In this document: positions 33,690 through 43,400 of the stretch, one piece after another
How the letters are laid out: every line of letters begins with the position of its first letter
Position numbering within the stretch: position 1 is the first letter of the stretch
Assembly (NCBI RefSeq): GCF_008923185.1
Contig: NZ_WBMT01000002.1
Coordinates: 1 to 64,000, forward strand
Length of the DNA: 64,000 nucleotides
Direction: 5' to 3'
Source of the DNA: Actinomadura rudentiformis
GTDB lineage: Bacteria > Actinomycetota > Actinomycetes > Streptosporangiales > Streptosporangiaceae
The notes under the pieces: model-generated
What the model was told of the DNA's origin: nothing
Database searches by the model: none
Seen by the model: the letters and a program-made list of their open reading frames with translations, nothing else
Program-made: the position numbers and the translations under genes

Positions 33690-35600
33690 TTAGGCGATTG
33701 CTTCCAGGGGTTCTCCGGTGGGGGTCTTGGGCGGGCTGTCCTGCTGGTCGAACTGGGTGCGGTAGAGCTCGGTGTAGCGGCCGTCGGTGGCCAGGAGGTC
33801 GTCGTGGGTGCCGCGTTCGACGATGCGGCCGGACTCGACCACCAGGATCTGGTCGGCGGCGCGGATCGTGGAGAGGCGGTGGGCGATGACGATGGCGGTA
33901 CGGCCGTCCAGCGCCTCGGTCAGGGCCTCCTGGACGGCGGCCTCGGAGGTGGAGTCGAGGTGGGCGGTGGCCTCGTCCAGGATCACCACGCGGGGGCGGG
34001 CCAGGAGAAGGCGGGCGATGGTCAGGCGCTGGCGTTCGCCACCGGAGAGGCGGTAGCCGCGTTCTCCGACGATCGTTTCCAGGCCGTCGGGAAGGGACCT
34101 GATCAGGTCGTCGAGGCGGGCGCGGCGGAGGACGTCCCAGAGCTCGGCCTCGGTGGCTTCGGGGCGCGCGAGCAGGAGGTTGTCGCGGATCGACTCGTGG
34201 AAGAGGTGGCCGTCCTGGGTGACCATGCCCAAGGTGTCGCGGATGGTGTCGAAGCTCAGGTCGCGGACGTCCACTCCGCCCAGGCGGACGGCGCCCTCGT
34301 CCACGTCGTAGAGGCGCGGGAGCATCTGGGCGATGGTCGACTTGCCGGCGCCGGACGAGCCCACCAGGGCGATCATCTGGCCGGGCTCGGCCCTGAACGA
34401 GACGTCGTGCAGGACCTCGACGCCGCCGCGGGTGTCGAGGTTGGCGACCTCTTCGAGGGAGGCCAGGGAGACCTTGTCGGCGGACGGGTAGCTGAAGCGG
34501 ACGTTCTCGAACTCGACGGAGACGGGGCCCTCGGGGACGGGCTTGGTCTTGGGCTTCTCGGCGACCAGCGGCTTGAGGTCGAGGACCTCGAAGACGCGCT
34601 CGAAGCTCACCAGGGCGCTCATGACCTCCACCCGGGCGCTGGCCAGGGCGGTGAGCGGGGCGTAGAGACGGACCAGGAGGAACGACATCGCCACGACTGC
34701 GCCGGCGTCGAGGCTCCCCTTGAGGGCGAAGAAGCCGCCCATGCCGTAGACGAGGGCGAGAGCCAGGGCTGAGACGACCGTCAGCGCGGTGATGAAGACG
34801 TACTGCACCATCGCGGTGCGCACGCCGATGTCGCGGACGCGGCGGGCGCGGCGGGCGAACTCCTCCGACTCGCGGGAGGGGCGGCCGAAGAGCTTGACCA
34901 GGGTCGCGCCGGGCGCCGAGAAGCGCTCGGTCATCTGGGTGCTCATCGCCGAGTCGTGCGCGGCCGCCTCGCGCTGGAGCCGGGCGAGACGGGAGCCCAT
35001 CCGCCGGGCGGGCAGCACGAAGACGGGCAGCAGGACCAGCGCGAGCACGGTGATCTGCCAGGAGATGCCCAGCATGACGATCAAAGTCAGGAGGAGCGTG
35101 ACCAGGTTGCCGACCACGCCGGAGAGGGTGTCGCTGAAGGCCCGCTGCGCGCCGATGACGTCGTTGTTGAGACGGCTGACGAGCGCGCCGGTGCGGGTCC
35201 GGGTGAAGAACGCGACCGGCATGCGCTGGACGTGGTCGAAAACGGCGGTGCGCAGGTCAAGGATCAATCCCTCGCCGATGCTGGCCGACAACCAGCGGTT
35301 GAGCAGGGCGAGGCCGCCTTCCGCCAGGGCGATGATCGCAATGATCACGGCCAGCCAGACCACCGTCGAGGTCGAGGAGCCCTTGACGATCTCGTCCACC
35401 ACCCGGCCGGCCAGGACGGGAGTGGCCACGGCGAGCACGGCCGTCACGACCGACAAGAGCAAGAACCAGCCCAGCCAGGGGCGGTGCGGGCGCGCGAAAG
35501 CCCAGATGCGCTTCAACGTGGCCTTGGAGAACGGCCGTTTGTCATCCTGTGCGTTCATCGCGTGGTGCAAGGACATCCACGCGGTCACTTCCATGTCCAT
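33690..35600 (-). CDS. ABC exporter (fused membrane and ATPase domains)
   Basis: A 636-residue half-transporter that must dimerise. Residues ~30-330 hold six membrane helices of the type-I exporter fold; the ATPase has Walker A GSSGAGKST, the signature LSGGERQRL, Walker B VVILDEATAHLD and the switch His in VIAHRLSTI. A ~25-residue insertion (SADKVSLASLEEVANLDT) sits between the first ATPase strand and Walker A, as in some actinobacterial homologues. Drug or lipid export is the likely role. Starts at 35594 and 35576 are alternatives. A SoxR-like box lies in its promoter, so it may respond to redox-active compounds. Two hairpins follow the stop. Confidence 0.92.
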   Translation of the reverse strand: MDMEVTAWMSLHHAMNAQDDKRPFSKATLKRIWAFARPHRPWLGWFLLLSVVTAVLAVATPVLAGRVVDEIVKGSSTSTVVWLAVIIAIIALAEGGLALLNRWLSASIGEGLILDLRTAVFDHVQRMPVAFFTRTRTGALVSRLNNDVIGAQRAFSDTLSGVVGNLVTLLLTLIVMLGISWQITVLALVLLPVFVLPARRMGSRLARLQREAAAHDSAMSTQMTERFSAPGATLVKLFGRPSRESEEFARRARRVRDIGVRTAMVQYVFITALTVVSALALALVYGMGGFFALKGSLDAGAVVAMSFLLVRLYAPLTALASARVEVMSALVSFERVFEVLDLKPLVAEKPKTKPVPEGPVSVEFENVRFSYPSADKVSLASLEEVANLDTRGGVEVLHDVSFRAEPGQMIALVGSSGAGKSTIAQMLPRLYDVDEGAVRLGGVDVRDLSFDTIRDTLGMVTQDGHLFHESIRDNLLLARPEATEAELWDVLRRARLDDLIRSLPDGLETIVGERGYRLSGGERQRLTIARLLLARPRVVILDEATAHLDSTSEAAVQEALTEALDGRTAIVIAHRLSTIRAADQILVVESGRIVERGTHDDLLATDGRYTELYRTQFDQQDSPPKTPTGEPLEAIA

Positions 35601-35655
35601 GGCATACCGTCGCTATCAGAGGGCCTCAGCGGCCGCCGTCCGGCGACCTGTGATC

Positions 35656-35686
35656 AGGATGCAACCTCAACATTGATTGAGGTCAA
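35656..35686 (-). promoter_or_regulatory. SoxR-like (MerR-type) promoter of the ABC exporter
   Basis: On the minus strand a -35 TTGACC (35686-35681) and a -10 CATCCT (35661-35656) are separated by 19 bases, the stretched spacing of MerR-family promoters. The spacer holds the dyad CCTCAA-N6-TTGAGG (35665-35682), which matches the SoxR box core. The exporter ATG is about 55 bases downstream. Confidence 0.7.
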
Positions 35687-35761
35687 CTCCCGGGCTCTCG
35701 CCAGGGTCTCCCAAAGGTCTGACACTTTGCGCCGCCGAAACTCATCGGGCAGCCTCTGACC

Positions 35762-36925
35762 ATGGGAATCGACATCGAAAAGGTCCGCGCCGAGACTCCC
35801 GGCAGCGCTGGCGTCGTCCATCTCAACAACGCGGGGGCCTCGCTCCCTCCCCGTCCGGTGACCGATTCCGTCTTCGCACACCTCGAACTCGAGGCGACCA
35901 TCGGCGGGTACGAGGCCGCCGAACGGAACGCCACCGCGATCGCCCGCTTCTACGGCGCCGTGGCCGAACTGATCGGCGCCGTCCCCGAGGAGATCGCCTA
36001 CGTGGAGAACGCCACCCGGGCCTGGGACATGGCGTTCTACGGCATCCCGTTCCAGCGCGGCGACCGGATCCTGACCACGACGAGCGAGTACGCCAGCAAC
36101 GCCATCGCGTTCCACCAGATCGCCCCCGCACGCGGGGTGAGCGTCGAGGTCGTCCCGGACGACGAGCACGGGCAGATCTCGCTGGAGGCGCTCGCCACCG
36201 AGCTCGCCAGGGGCGGGGTCCGGCTCGTCGCGATCAACCACATCCCGACCCACAACGGACTGATCAACCCGGCCGCCGCGGTCGGGCGGCTGGCCCGGGA
36301 GGCGGGCGCGCTCTACCTGCTGGACGCCTGCCAGTCGGTGGGGCAGCTCCCCGTCGACGTGCGCGAGATCGGCTGCGACATGTTGTCGGCGACCGGGCGC
36401 AAGTTCCTGCGGGGCCCGCGTGGCACCGGTTTCCTGTACGTACGGCGCGACGTCATCCCGACTCTGGAGCCACCGTTCCTCGACCTCCAGTCCGCCGACT
36501 GGACCACGCCTGAGACGTACGAGGTGCACGACGACGCGCGCCGCTTCGAGACCTGGGAACGCTTCGTGGCCGGGCAGGTCGGCCTGGGCGTCGCGGCCGA
36601 CTATGCCGCCGCGATCGGCATCGAGGCGATCGAGGAACGGGTGACCGGCCTCGCCGCCCTCCTGCGCGGTGAGCTCGCCGCCCGCCCCGGCATCACGCTC
36701 CTGGACCGGGGTGAGCGGCGTTCCGGCGTCGTCACGTTCACCGTCGAAGGACACGACTCGATGGCGGTCAAGCTCGCCCTGCGCGAACGAGGCGTCAACG
36801 TCAGCGCGACCGACGCCGCGCACCAACGTTTCGACCCGCATGCGGTCCCGTCCGCCGTACGGGCGTCGGTGCACTACTACAACACCGAAGACGAACTGGA
36901 CCGCCTGCTGGCCGCGCTCCCTTAA
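35762..36925 (+). CDS. Class V aminotransferase-like PLP enzyme
   Basis: A 387-residue PLP enzyme of the class V (NifS/isopenicillin-N-epimerase-like) fold. The pyridoxal Lys is Lys214 in SATGRKFLRGPRGTGFLYV; LLDACQSVGQ supplies the cofactor Asp and Gln. The opening VVHLNNAGASLPP is typical. Homologues act as desulfurases, lyases or epimerases; the catalytic Cys of desulfurases is not evident at the usual place. Its stop codon interlocks with that of the convergent LCP gene in TTAA (36922-36925). The ribosome site is weak. Confidence 0.88.
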   Translation: MGIDIEKVRAETPGSAGVVHLNNAGASLPPRPVTDSVFAHLELEATIGGYEAAERNATAIARFYGAVAELIGAVPEEIAYVENATRAWDMAFYGIPFQRGDRILTTTSEYASNAIAFHQIAPARGVSVEVVPDDEHGQISLEALATELARGGVRLVAINHIPTHNGLINPAAAVGRLAREAGALYLLDACQSVGQLPVDVREIGCDMLSATGRKFLRGPRGTGFLYVRRDVIPTLEPPFLDLQSADWTTPETYEVHDDARRFETWERFVAGQVGLGVAADYAAAIGIEAIEERVTGLAALLRGELAARPGITLLDRGERRSGVVTFTVEGHDSMAVKLALRERGVNVSATDAAHQRFDPHAVPSAVRASVHYYNTEDELDRLLAALP

Positions 36926-37956
36926 CTCCTGAAGGTCTGGAGGAGTTTGCGGGCGGTCGGCTCGTTCAGGGCCAGCCGATTGGGATCGTCCGGATGCGGC
37001 CGTACGGGGATGGTGCTGAACCGCGCGGTGTCCGTCTCCGTCCTTTCGAGGATCCGGGCGATCTCCTTCATCACGGGGACGCTCAACTGCCCGTAGGTCT
37101 CCATCGTCCCGGCCATCATGTTGAGGAACATCGGCAGCCGCACTGGGCTGAGCATCTGCTTTTCCTTGGCCCTCTTCAACATGGCGGCCATGAGCTGCTG
37201 CTGCCGTTTGATGCGTTCGAGATCCGAGCCGTCGCCAAGGCCTTGCCGTGCCCGTGCGTACGCCAGCGCCTGGTCGCCTCGGATCATCTGCCGTCCGGGG
37301 CTGAGGTTCAGCCCGGCCTTGGGGTCTCTCATCGCCCTCGGCACCACGACCTCCACCCCGCCCATCCCGGACACGATCCGCTTGAAGCCGGTGAAGTCGA
37401 TCGACATCGCATGATCGATGCGGACGTCGGTCAGCTTTTCGACGGCGCGGACGGAACAACCCAGACCACCGACCGTGTACGCGCTGTTGATCAGGCCTGT
37501 CCGCGCCGCCGTGGCCTCTCCCGACCTCGTCTTGCAGGACGGCAAGGGCACCATGAGGTCGCGCGGGATGCTGACAGCGGAGATTCGTTCGTTGTCCCTC
37601 GGCAGGTGCAGCAGCACGATCGTGTCCGAGCGCGGCGCGAACTTGTCGCCGCGACCGTCAGTCCCGAGTACCAGGATGTTCAGGGCCTTGGTCGCCCCAG
37701 CACGGTGCGTGGATCTTCCGAGCGGGTCCTCCGCCCCCTTTCCGCCGCCGCGCAGCAGCACTGTCGGCACGAGGATGAGCGCGGCCGTCACCGCCGCGGC
37801 CACACCGATCAGGATCCAGCCCCGGCCACGGTGGCGGCCGGTCCGCCCGGCGATCGCCTCGGCGAGGCGGTGCCGCTGCCGGACGAGGGTGGCGGGGGGC
37901 TCGTGTTCGAGATCGTGACCAAGGTCGCGAAGCAGGCCGAGGTCGTCCATGGTCAC
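36922..37956 (-). CDS. LytR-CpsA-Psr (LCP) family protein paired with an ECF sigma factor
   Basis: A 344-residue membrane protein. An N-terminal cytoplasmic segment (DDLGLLRDLGHDLEHEPPAT) resembles the N-termini of membrane proteins encoded after ECF sigma genes. One membrane helix follows (GWILIGVAAAVTAALILVPTVLL). The outer LCP domain has LNILVLGTDGRG, SDTIVLLHLPRD, the Arg/Asp pair in VSIPRDLMV and GDQALAYARARQG. LCP enzymes attach wall polymers such as teichoic acid or arabinogalactan to peptidoglycan. It overlaps the sigma gene by four bases (ATGA at 37953-37956). Confidence 0.9.
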   Translation of the reverse strand: MTMDDLGLLRDLGHDLEHEPPATLVRQRHRLAEAIAGRTGRHRGRGWILIGVAAAVTAALILVPTVLLRGGGKGAEDPLGRSTHRAGATKALNILVLGTDGRGDKFAPRSDTIVLLHLPRDNERISAVSIPRDLMVPLPSCKTRSGEATAARTGLINSAYTVGGLGCSVRAVEKLTDVRIDHAMSIDFTGFKRIVSGMGGVEVVVPRAMRDPKAGLNLSPGRQMIRGDQALAYARARQGLGDGSDLERIKRQQQLMAAMLKRAKEKQMLSPVRLPMFLNMMAGTMETYGQLSVPVMKEIARILERTETDTARFSTIPVRPHPDDPNRLALNEPTARKLLQTFRS

Positions 37957-38621
37957 TCCTCCTCGTTCATCGGATTGGTGTCGCCCAGGACGGCCCGGAC
38001 CTTGCGGCGGGCGCGGTTGAGTCGTGAACGGACCGTGCCGACCGGGATGCCGAGCGCCTGCGCGACCTCCTCGTACGCCAGATCACCCCACGCCACCAGC
38101 AGCAACACGTCCCGGTCACGGCGCGGCAGCCCGGCCAGCGCCTCGGCCAGCAACGGCCGGGACGCCGTCGCCGTCACACCGGCGGCGACCCGGTCCGCGG
38201 GCCCCTCGACATGGCCGTCCACGGGGCTGCGCTGCAGCGCCCGGTAGCGCGCCGCCTCGCTGCGGTGGTGCCGGGAGACGAGCTTGCTGATGATCCCGAA
38301 CAGCCACGGCCGCGCGTCCGCGTAGCTCAGGTCGTACCGGGCACGGCGGCTGAACGCGATGAGGAAGGTCTCACCGACCAGGTCCTCGGCCACTTCGGGC
38401 CCCAACCGCCGCGAGACGTATCTGTAGAGCATGCCGCTGTAGCGGTCGAACAGCGCGGCGAACGCCTCCGGGTCCGTGCGGGACCGTTCGATCAGATCGG
38501 CGTCAGCAGAGTCGGCCGCGTCGGCGGTCGCGTCGGCGGCGTCGTCGGCCTCGGCGGCCGGCATGGGTGCGGGGACACCGGCGCGGGCACCGGTGGGGGG
38601 AGCGGTCATCGCGGACACCAT
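37953..38621 (-). CDS. ECF (group IV) RNA polymerase sigma factor
   Basis: A 222-residue sigma factor. Region 2 includes FAALFDRYSGMLYRYVSRRLG and FLIAFSRRARYD with YADARPWLFGI; region 4 is RRDRDVLLLVAWGDLAYEEVAQALGIPVGTVRSRLNRAR in several pieces. The N-terminus is an Asp/Ala-rich extension of about 40 residues. It overlaps the downstream LCP gene by ATGA. No separate anti-sigma gene is seen; the LCP N-terminus may do that job, which is inference. Confidence 0.92.
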   Translation of the reverse strand: MVSAMTAPPTGARAGVPAPMPAAEADDAADATADAADSADADLIERSRTDPEAFAALFDRYSGMLYRYVSRRLGPEVAEDLVGETFLIAFSRRARYDLSYADARPWLFGIISKLVSRHHRSEAARYRALQRSPVDGHVEGPADRVAAGVTATASRPLLAEALAGLPRRDRDVLLLVAWGDLAYEEVAQALGIPVGTVRSRLNRARRKVRAVLGDTNPMNEEE

Positions 38622-38765
38622 GGCATGAAGACCGGCCTTCCCGTCGTTGGGGATCTCGTACGGGGATGTATCGCCACAACCCCCGATCCGGGTTCACGCC
38701 ACGGCTCGGCAAAGTCTCGATCCCTCCGGCGGATCGGCGGCGGAATGCCGGGAAAGACCGGAGGC

Positions 38766-40160
38766 ATGAAGGTCAACGCCGAGAAAGCCGACACGCTCGT
38801 CCTCTTCGGCATCACGGGCGACCTCGCCACGAAGATGTTGCTGCCCGCGCTCTACCGGCTGACCGCGCGCGGCGAGCTCGACATCCCGATCATCGGGGTG
38901 GCCAGGTCCGACTGGGATGACGAGGCGCTCCGCTCGCACGCGCGCGAGGCGATCGCCGCCGTCCACGAGGTCGACGACGAGGTCTTCGGGCGGCTCGCTC
39001 GACGGCTGCGCATGGTCAACGGCGACTACCGGGACGGCGCGACGTTCTCCCGCCTCCGCGAGGCCGTCGAGGGTTACGGGTTCCTGACGCACTACCTGGC
39101 GATCCCGCCGACGTTGTTCGAAACCGTGGCGGAACGGATCGCCGGGGTGGGGCTGAACGAGAACGCCCGGCTCGTGGTGGAGAAGCCGTTCGGCCACGAC
39201 CTGGAGTCGGCGCGCGCGCTCAACGCCGAGCTGCAGAAGTGCTTCGACGAGGACCATCTGTTCCGGGTCGACCACTTCCTGGGCAGCGAGCCGGTCGACG
39301 GGCTGGTGATCGCGCGGTTCGCCAACACGCTGCTCGAACCGCTCTGGAACCGGTCGTACGTGGACAATGTGCAGATCTCACTCGCGGAGGACTTCGACGT
39401 CGCCGACCGCGGCTCGTTCTACGACTCGGTGGGGGCGCTGCGCGACGTCGTCCAGAACCACCTCCTGCAGGTGTGCGCGTACCTGATCATGGATCCGCCG
39501 GCCAAGCCCGACGTCGCCTCCTGGCAGAACGAGAAGTGGCGCGCCCTGAGCACCGCCCGCGCCATCTCCCCTTCCGACGTCGTACGCGGGCAGTACGTGG
39601 GCTACCAGGACGTCGAAGGCGTCAAACCGGGCTCCACGACCGAGACGTTCATCGCGCTGCGGATGCACGTCGACAACTGGCGCTGGGCGGGCGTCCCGTT
39701 CTACATCCGTTCCGGCAAGTGCATGTCGACCTCCGCCACCGAGGTCATCGTCGAACTGCGCAAGCCCCCGGTCACGCTCTTCCAGACGCCCGAGGGCACC
39801 GCGCCGCCCAACCTCATCCGCTTCCGCCTCGAACCCAGGGCCGGAATGACGTTCGACCTCCTGGTCGAGCGGCCGGGCAACGAGGACCGGCCCGTGCCGG
39901 TCCCGGTCGCCGTCGACTTCTCCGACGTGCTGGGCCCGGGCGAGATGCCGTACGAGCACATCCTCGGCGCCGCGGTCTCCGGCGATCCGGAGCTGTTCAC
40001 CCGCTTCGACCTGGTGGAGGAGTCCTGGCGGATCGTCCAGGACATCCTCGATCCGCACGATCCGCCCGAGCCGTACAAACCCGGCACCGACGGCCCCGCC
40101 TCGGCCGAGCGGCTGCCCGGCCCGGACGGCTGGCACCCCCTGGAAGGCTCCTCCAGGTGA
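38766..40160 (+). CDS. zwf: Glucose-6-phosphate dehydrogenase homologue with altered LGKE motif
   Basis: A 464-residue G6PDH-family protein. The NADP-binding start is LVLFGITGDLATKMLLPALY; VVEKPFGHDL and VVQNHLLQV are intact. The active-site motif normally RIDHYLGKE reads RVDHFLGSE, with His170 kept but the phosphate-binding Lys changed to Ser. The family oxidises glucose-6-phosphate in the pentose phosphate pathway; this copy may have altered substrate use. ATG 38766 has GGAGG only one base upstream, so ATG 38745 may be the real start. No tal, tkt or opcA gene is next to it, unlike the usual operon. Confidence 0.85.
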   Translation: MKVNAEKADTLVLFGITGDLATKMLLPALYRLTARGELDIPIIGVARSDWDDEALRSHAREAIAAVHEVDDEVFGRLARRLRMVNGDYRDGATFSRLREAVEGYGFLTHYLAIPPTLFETVAERIAGVGLNENARLVVEKPFGHDLESARALNAELQKCFDEDHLFRVDHFLGSEPVDGLVIARFANTLLEPLWNRSYVDNVQISLAEDFDVADRGSFYDSVGALRDVVQNHLLQVCAYLIMDPPAKPDVASWQNEKWRALSTARAISPSDVVRGQYVGYQDVEGVKPGSTTETFIALRMHVDNWRWAGVPFYIRSGKCMSTSATEVIVELRKPPVTLFQTPEGTAPPNLIRFRLEPRAGMTFDLLVERPGNEDRPVPVPVAVDFSDVLGPGEMPYEHILGAAVSGDPELFTRFDLVEESWRIVQDILDPHDPPEPYKPGTDGPASAERLPGPDGWHPLEGSSR

Positions 40161-40471
40161 TCACCTGCCTGGCGAGCTTCGAGTGACGGCCATGATCGTG
40201 CACCGGTACGCCCCCCATCCCCACGCCCTTATGATCTTCACAGCGGTCCAGCTCAACGACCCTTTTCGCCGCGTTCGACCATGCCACTCCGGATTCCAGC
40301 ACCATCGACGCGCACCGGCCCCGCCGCCCCTGACCAGCCCCGACTTTGATCACCAATGCGTAACAAGGTGAACTTTCGGGCTAAGCTGCGCATCCTCAAT
40401 GGTGCACGGGGGATCGCCGGCGAGGCCGCTCCTTCTGCCTGTCCCGGAACAGTCGTCGAGGAGGTCGCGCG
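40161..40471. other. Gene-free upstream region of the carboxypeptidase gene
   Basis: No gene is supported. The stretch is locally AT-richer from 40340 to 40400 and likely carries the promoter of the downstream D,D-carboxypeptidase; I do not see a clear -35/-10 pair. Confidence 0.5.
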
Positions 40472-43400
40472 GTGAAGGAATCCCGGCACGAGCCGGAGTC
40501 TGCGGACAAGGCCGCCGACCCCACAGAGCCCGTCACGGACCCGGCGGGCGACGACCCCAGCCGTGCGGACACGGCCGAGTTCCCCCTCCCCCAGCCCGCC
40601 GCCTCAGACCCGGACGAAGTGACCCCGGACGGTGAGGAACTCTCAGCCCTCCTGGGCGTCTCCCCCACGCCCGAGAACGAGCCTGCGGAAGCCGAGCCCG
40701 AGGCCGAAGAGCCCACGCCCTCCGCCCCACCTCCCGCACCCGACACGGATCCTGATCGCGGTTCATGGACCATTGAGGACCCCGGCGTCACGGCTGCGCT
40801 GACGGACTTCTTGGACGACCCCAGCACAACCGAGCCCGCAGCGGAACCGGAGGACATCGACCCGGACCGTACGGCAACCGACCCCGTCCCTCCGGCGCCT
40901 TCAGCCACGCCCGAACCGCCGTCCCCTCCATCTCAGGCGCCCACACCCGAGGCACCCACACCGACGGCTCCCGAGGCTGCGCCGCCCGCCCCCAAACACG
41001 CGGCGCCTGCATCGGATGCGCCCGAATCCGCGCCACTCGCTCCCACAGCGCCAAAACACGCGGCCTCTGCTTCACCAGCGCCGGTATCGGAGCCCCCCAC
41101 ACCGGCGGCCCCAGATTCCGCGCCACCAGCACCCTCAGGCCCCAAACACGCCGCGCCCGCGTCACCCTCGCCAGCATCGGAGGCTCCCGACCCGTCGGTG
41201 GCCACACCTGCGCCGCCAGACCCGGCCGCGGAGCGCCCTGCACCGCCAGCGCATCCCTCGGAAAGCCCCACACCGGCGGCGCCGACACCTGCGACCACTG
41301 AACCATCAACTGGCACCGCACCAACGCCTGCACCGCCCGCGGCCGAACACGCCGCGCCCACGCCACCGGCACCCGCAGAGCGCACACCGGCCGATCCTGC
41401 ACGACACGCGGCCACCCCACCGCCGCTCGAACACACCACGCCCACGCCACCCGCACCCGCGGACCGCCGCACATCGGCAGAAACCGCACCACACGCGACC
41501 ACTCCACCCGCGGCCGACCATGCCCCGCCAGCGCCACCGACACCCGCGGGACGCCGGACACCGGCAGAACCTTCACCACAGGCGGCCACACCACCCGCGC
41601 CCGAACATGCCCCGCCAGTGCTGCCGACGCCCGCGGAGCGCACATCGGCAGAACCTTCACCACAGGCAACCAGATCACCCGAATCCGAACACACCCCGCC
41701 TACGTCACAGATACCTGCGGAGCGCACACCGGCAGAACCTGCACCACAGACCGCCACACCACCCGCGACCAAACACGCCGCGCCGGCGCCAGCGGCACCC
41801 GCAGAGCGCGCACCGGCAGAACCTGCACGACACGCGGCCACCCCACCCGCGCCCGAACATGCCCCGCCGGCGCCACCGGCACCCGCAGAGCGCCGCACAC
41901 CGGCAGATCCTGCACCACAGGCAGCCACACCTCCGGCGGCCGAACACGCTCCGCCAGCGCCACCGGCACCTGCCGGGCGCCCCACATCGGCAGATCCTGC
42001 ACCACCTGCGGCCAAACATGCCGCGCCTCCGGCACCCCCGTCGACGACTCCTGCATCGCGGCCCAGACACGCGGCGCCTTCCGCGGGGTCGGGGGCCGCA
42101 CCCGCACCGGCGGCGGGGTCCCCTGCGCCGCCGGGGGCGGAGTGGCGGCCGGAGGGGGCGGTTGATCCGGATCGGACGACGGACGATCAGGTGCCTCCGA
42201 CGCTCAGGCAGGTCACTGAGTGGAGGGCCGCGGTCGCGCCGCCTCGGACGGATCCGGGGCAGGAGCAGTGGGGTGCTCCCTCCGTTCACCCCGATCCGTC
42301 CTTCCAGTCAGGGTGGAGGGCTGCTGGCGACCCGGCCTCCACGACTCAGACGGATCTGCCGATGCGCAGTTCGGCTCCGACTGTCGAGACACCGCTCTCG
42401 TCCACACCGGCGCCGCCCGCGTCCACGGACTCGGGCCAGTGGGCGGTTCCGTGGGAAAGCCAGACGCCGCAGCAGGCCGAGGCGCCGCCTAAGAAGAAGA
42501 AGCGGCGCGGTCGGCTGATCGCGGCCGTGCTGGTGCTGGTGCTGCTGGCCGGTGGGCTGGTGGCGGGGCAGTTGCTGCGGCCGTTGCCCGAGCCCACGCT
42601 CTCATTGACGTTGTCCAAGACCAGTCACACCTTCGCTGGGGCCAAGCCCGTGCTGGCCTGGCCCGGCCAGGGGCAGTCGGCGTTGTTCGTCGAAGGCATC
42701 GGGACCATGGGTGCGGCAGGCGGCGGGGCGCCCACTCCCACGGCCAGCGTGGCCAAGGTGATGACCGCGTACGTCTTCCTCAAGAGCCATCCGCTCGCCA
42801 GCGGACAGCCCGGTCCCACGTACACGGTGTCCCGGGAGGCCGCGATGCGGCTGATCGGGCAGAAGCGGCGCGGCGAGTCGCTGCTGGAGGTCACGGCGGG
42901 ACAGCGGCTCACCCAGCGCAAGGCCCTTGAGGCGCTGATGATCATTTCGGCGAACGACGTGGCGCACGAGCTGGCCCGGTGGGACGCGGGCAACCCGGTC
43001 GCGTTCGTCGCCAAGATGAACGCGGCGGCCAAGCAGCTGGGCATGAACAACACCCGTTACACCGACCCCAGCGGCTACCGGTCCGACACGGTCAGCACGG
43101 CAGGGGACCAGGTCAAGCTGCTCCGCGCGGCGATGCGCATCCCGGCGTTCGCCGAGATCGTCGCCCAGCGGACCTTTGTGCCCGACAACGGCGGTCCGGT
43201 GCGCATCGGCGGCAACATGCTGCTCGGCCAGCTCGGCGTCGTCGGCGGCAAGACCGGCTTCACCGACGCGGCGGGCGGCAACTACGTCTTCGCCGCGCGC
43301 AAGCGGGTCGGCGACGTCAACACCCTCATCATCGGCGCGGTGATGGGCCAGCGGTCGGCGAGCGCGGTGGGCGCCATCGACGCGGCCAAGAACCTGGTCG

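Noticed and set aside
40360..40375. gtaacaaggt, like the 3' end of 16S rRNA
   Set aside because: The match is about 10 bases and the sequences on both sides are not rRNA-like; it lies in an ordinary promoter region.
41370..42030. CRISPR-like array
   Set aside because: Repeats are in-frame coding units without unique spacers; no cas genes are present.
40933..42289. Gly/Ala/Cys-rich minus-strand frames across the carboxypeptidase tail
   Set aside because: They mirror the Pro/Ala repeat on the plus strand; no ribosome site and no known fold.
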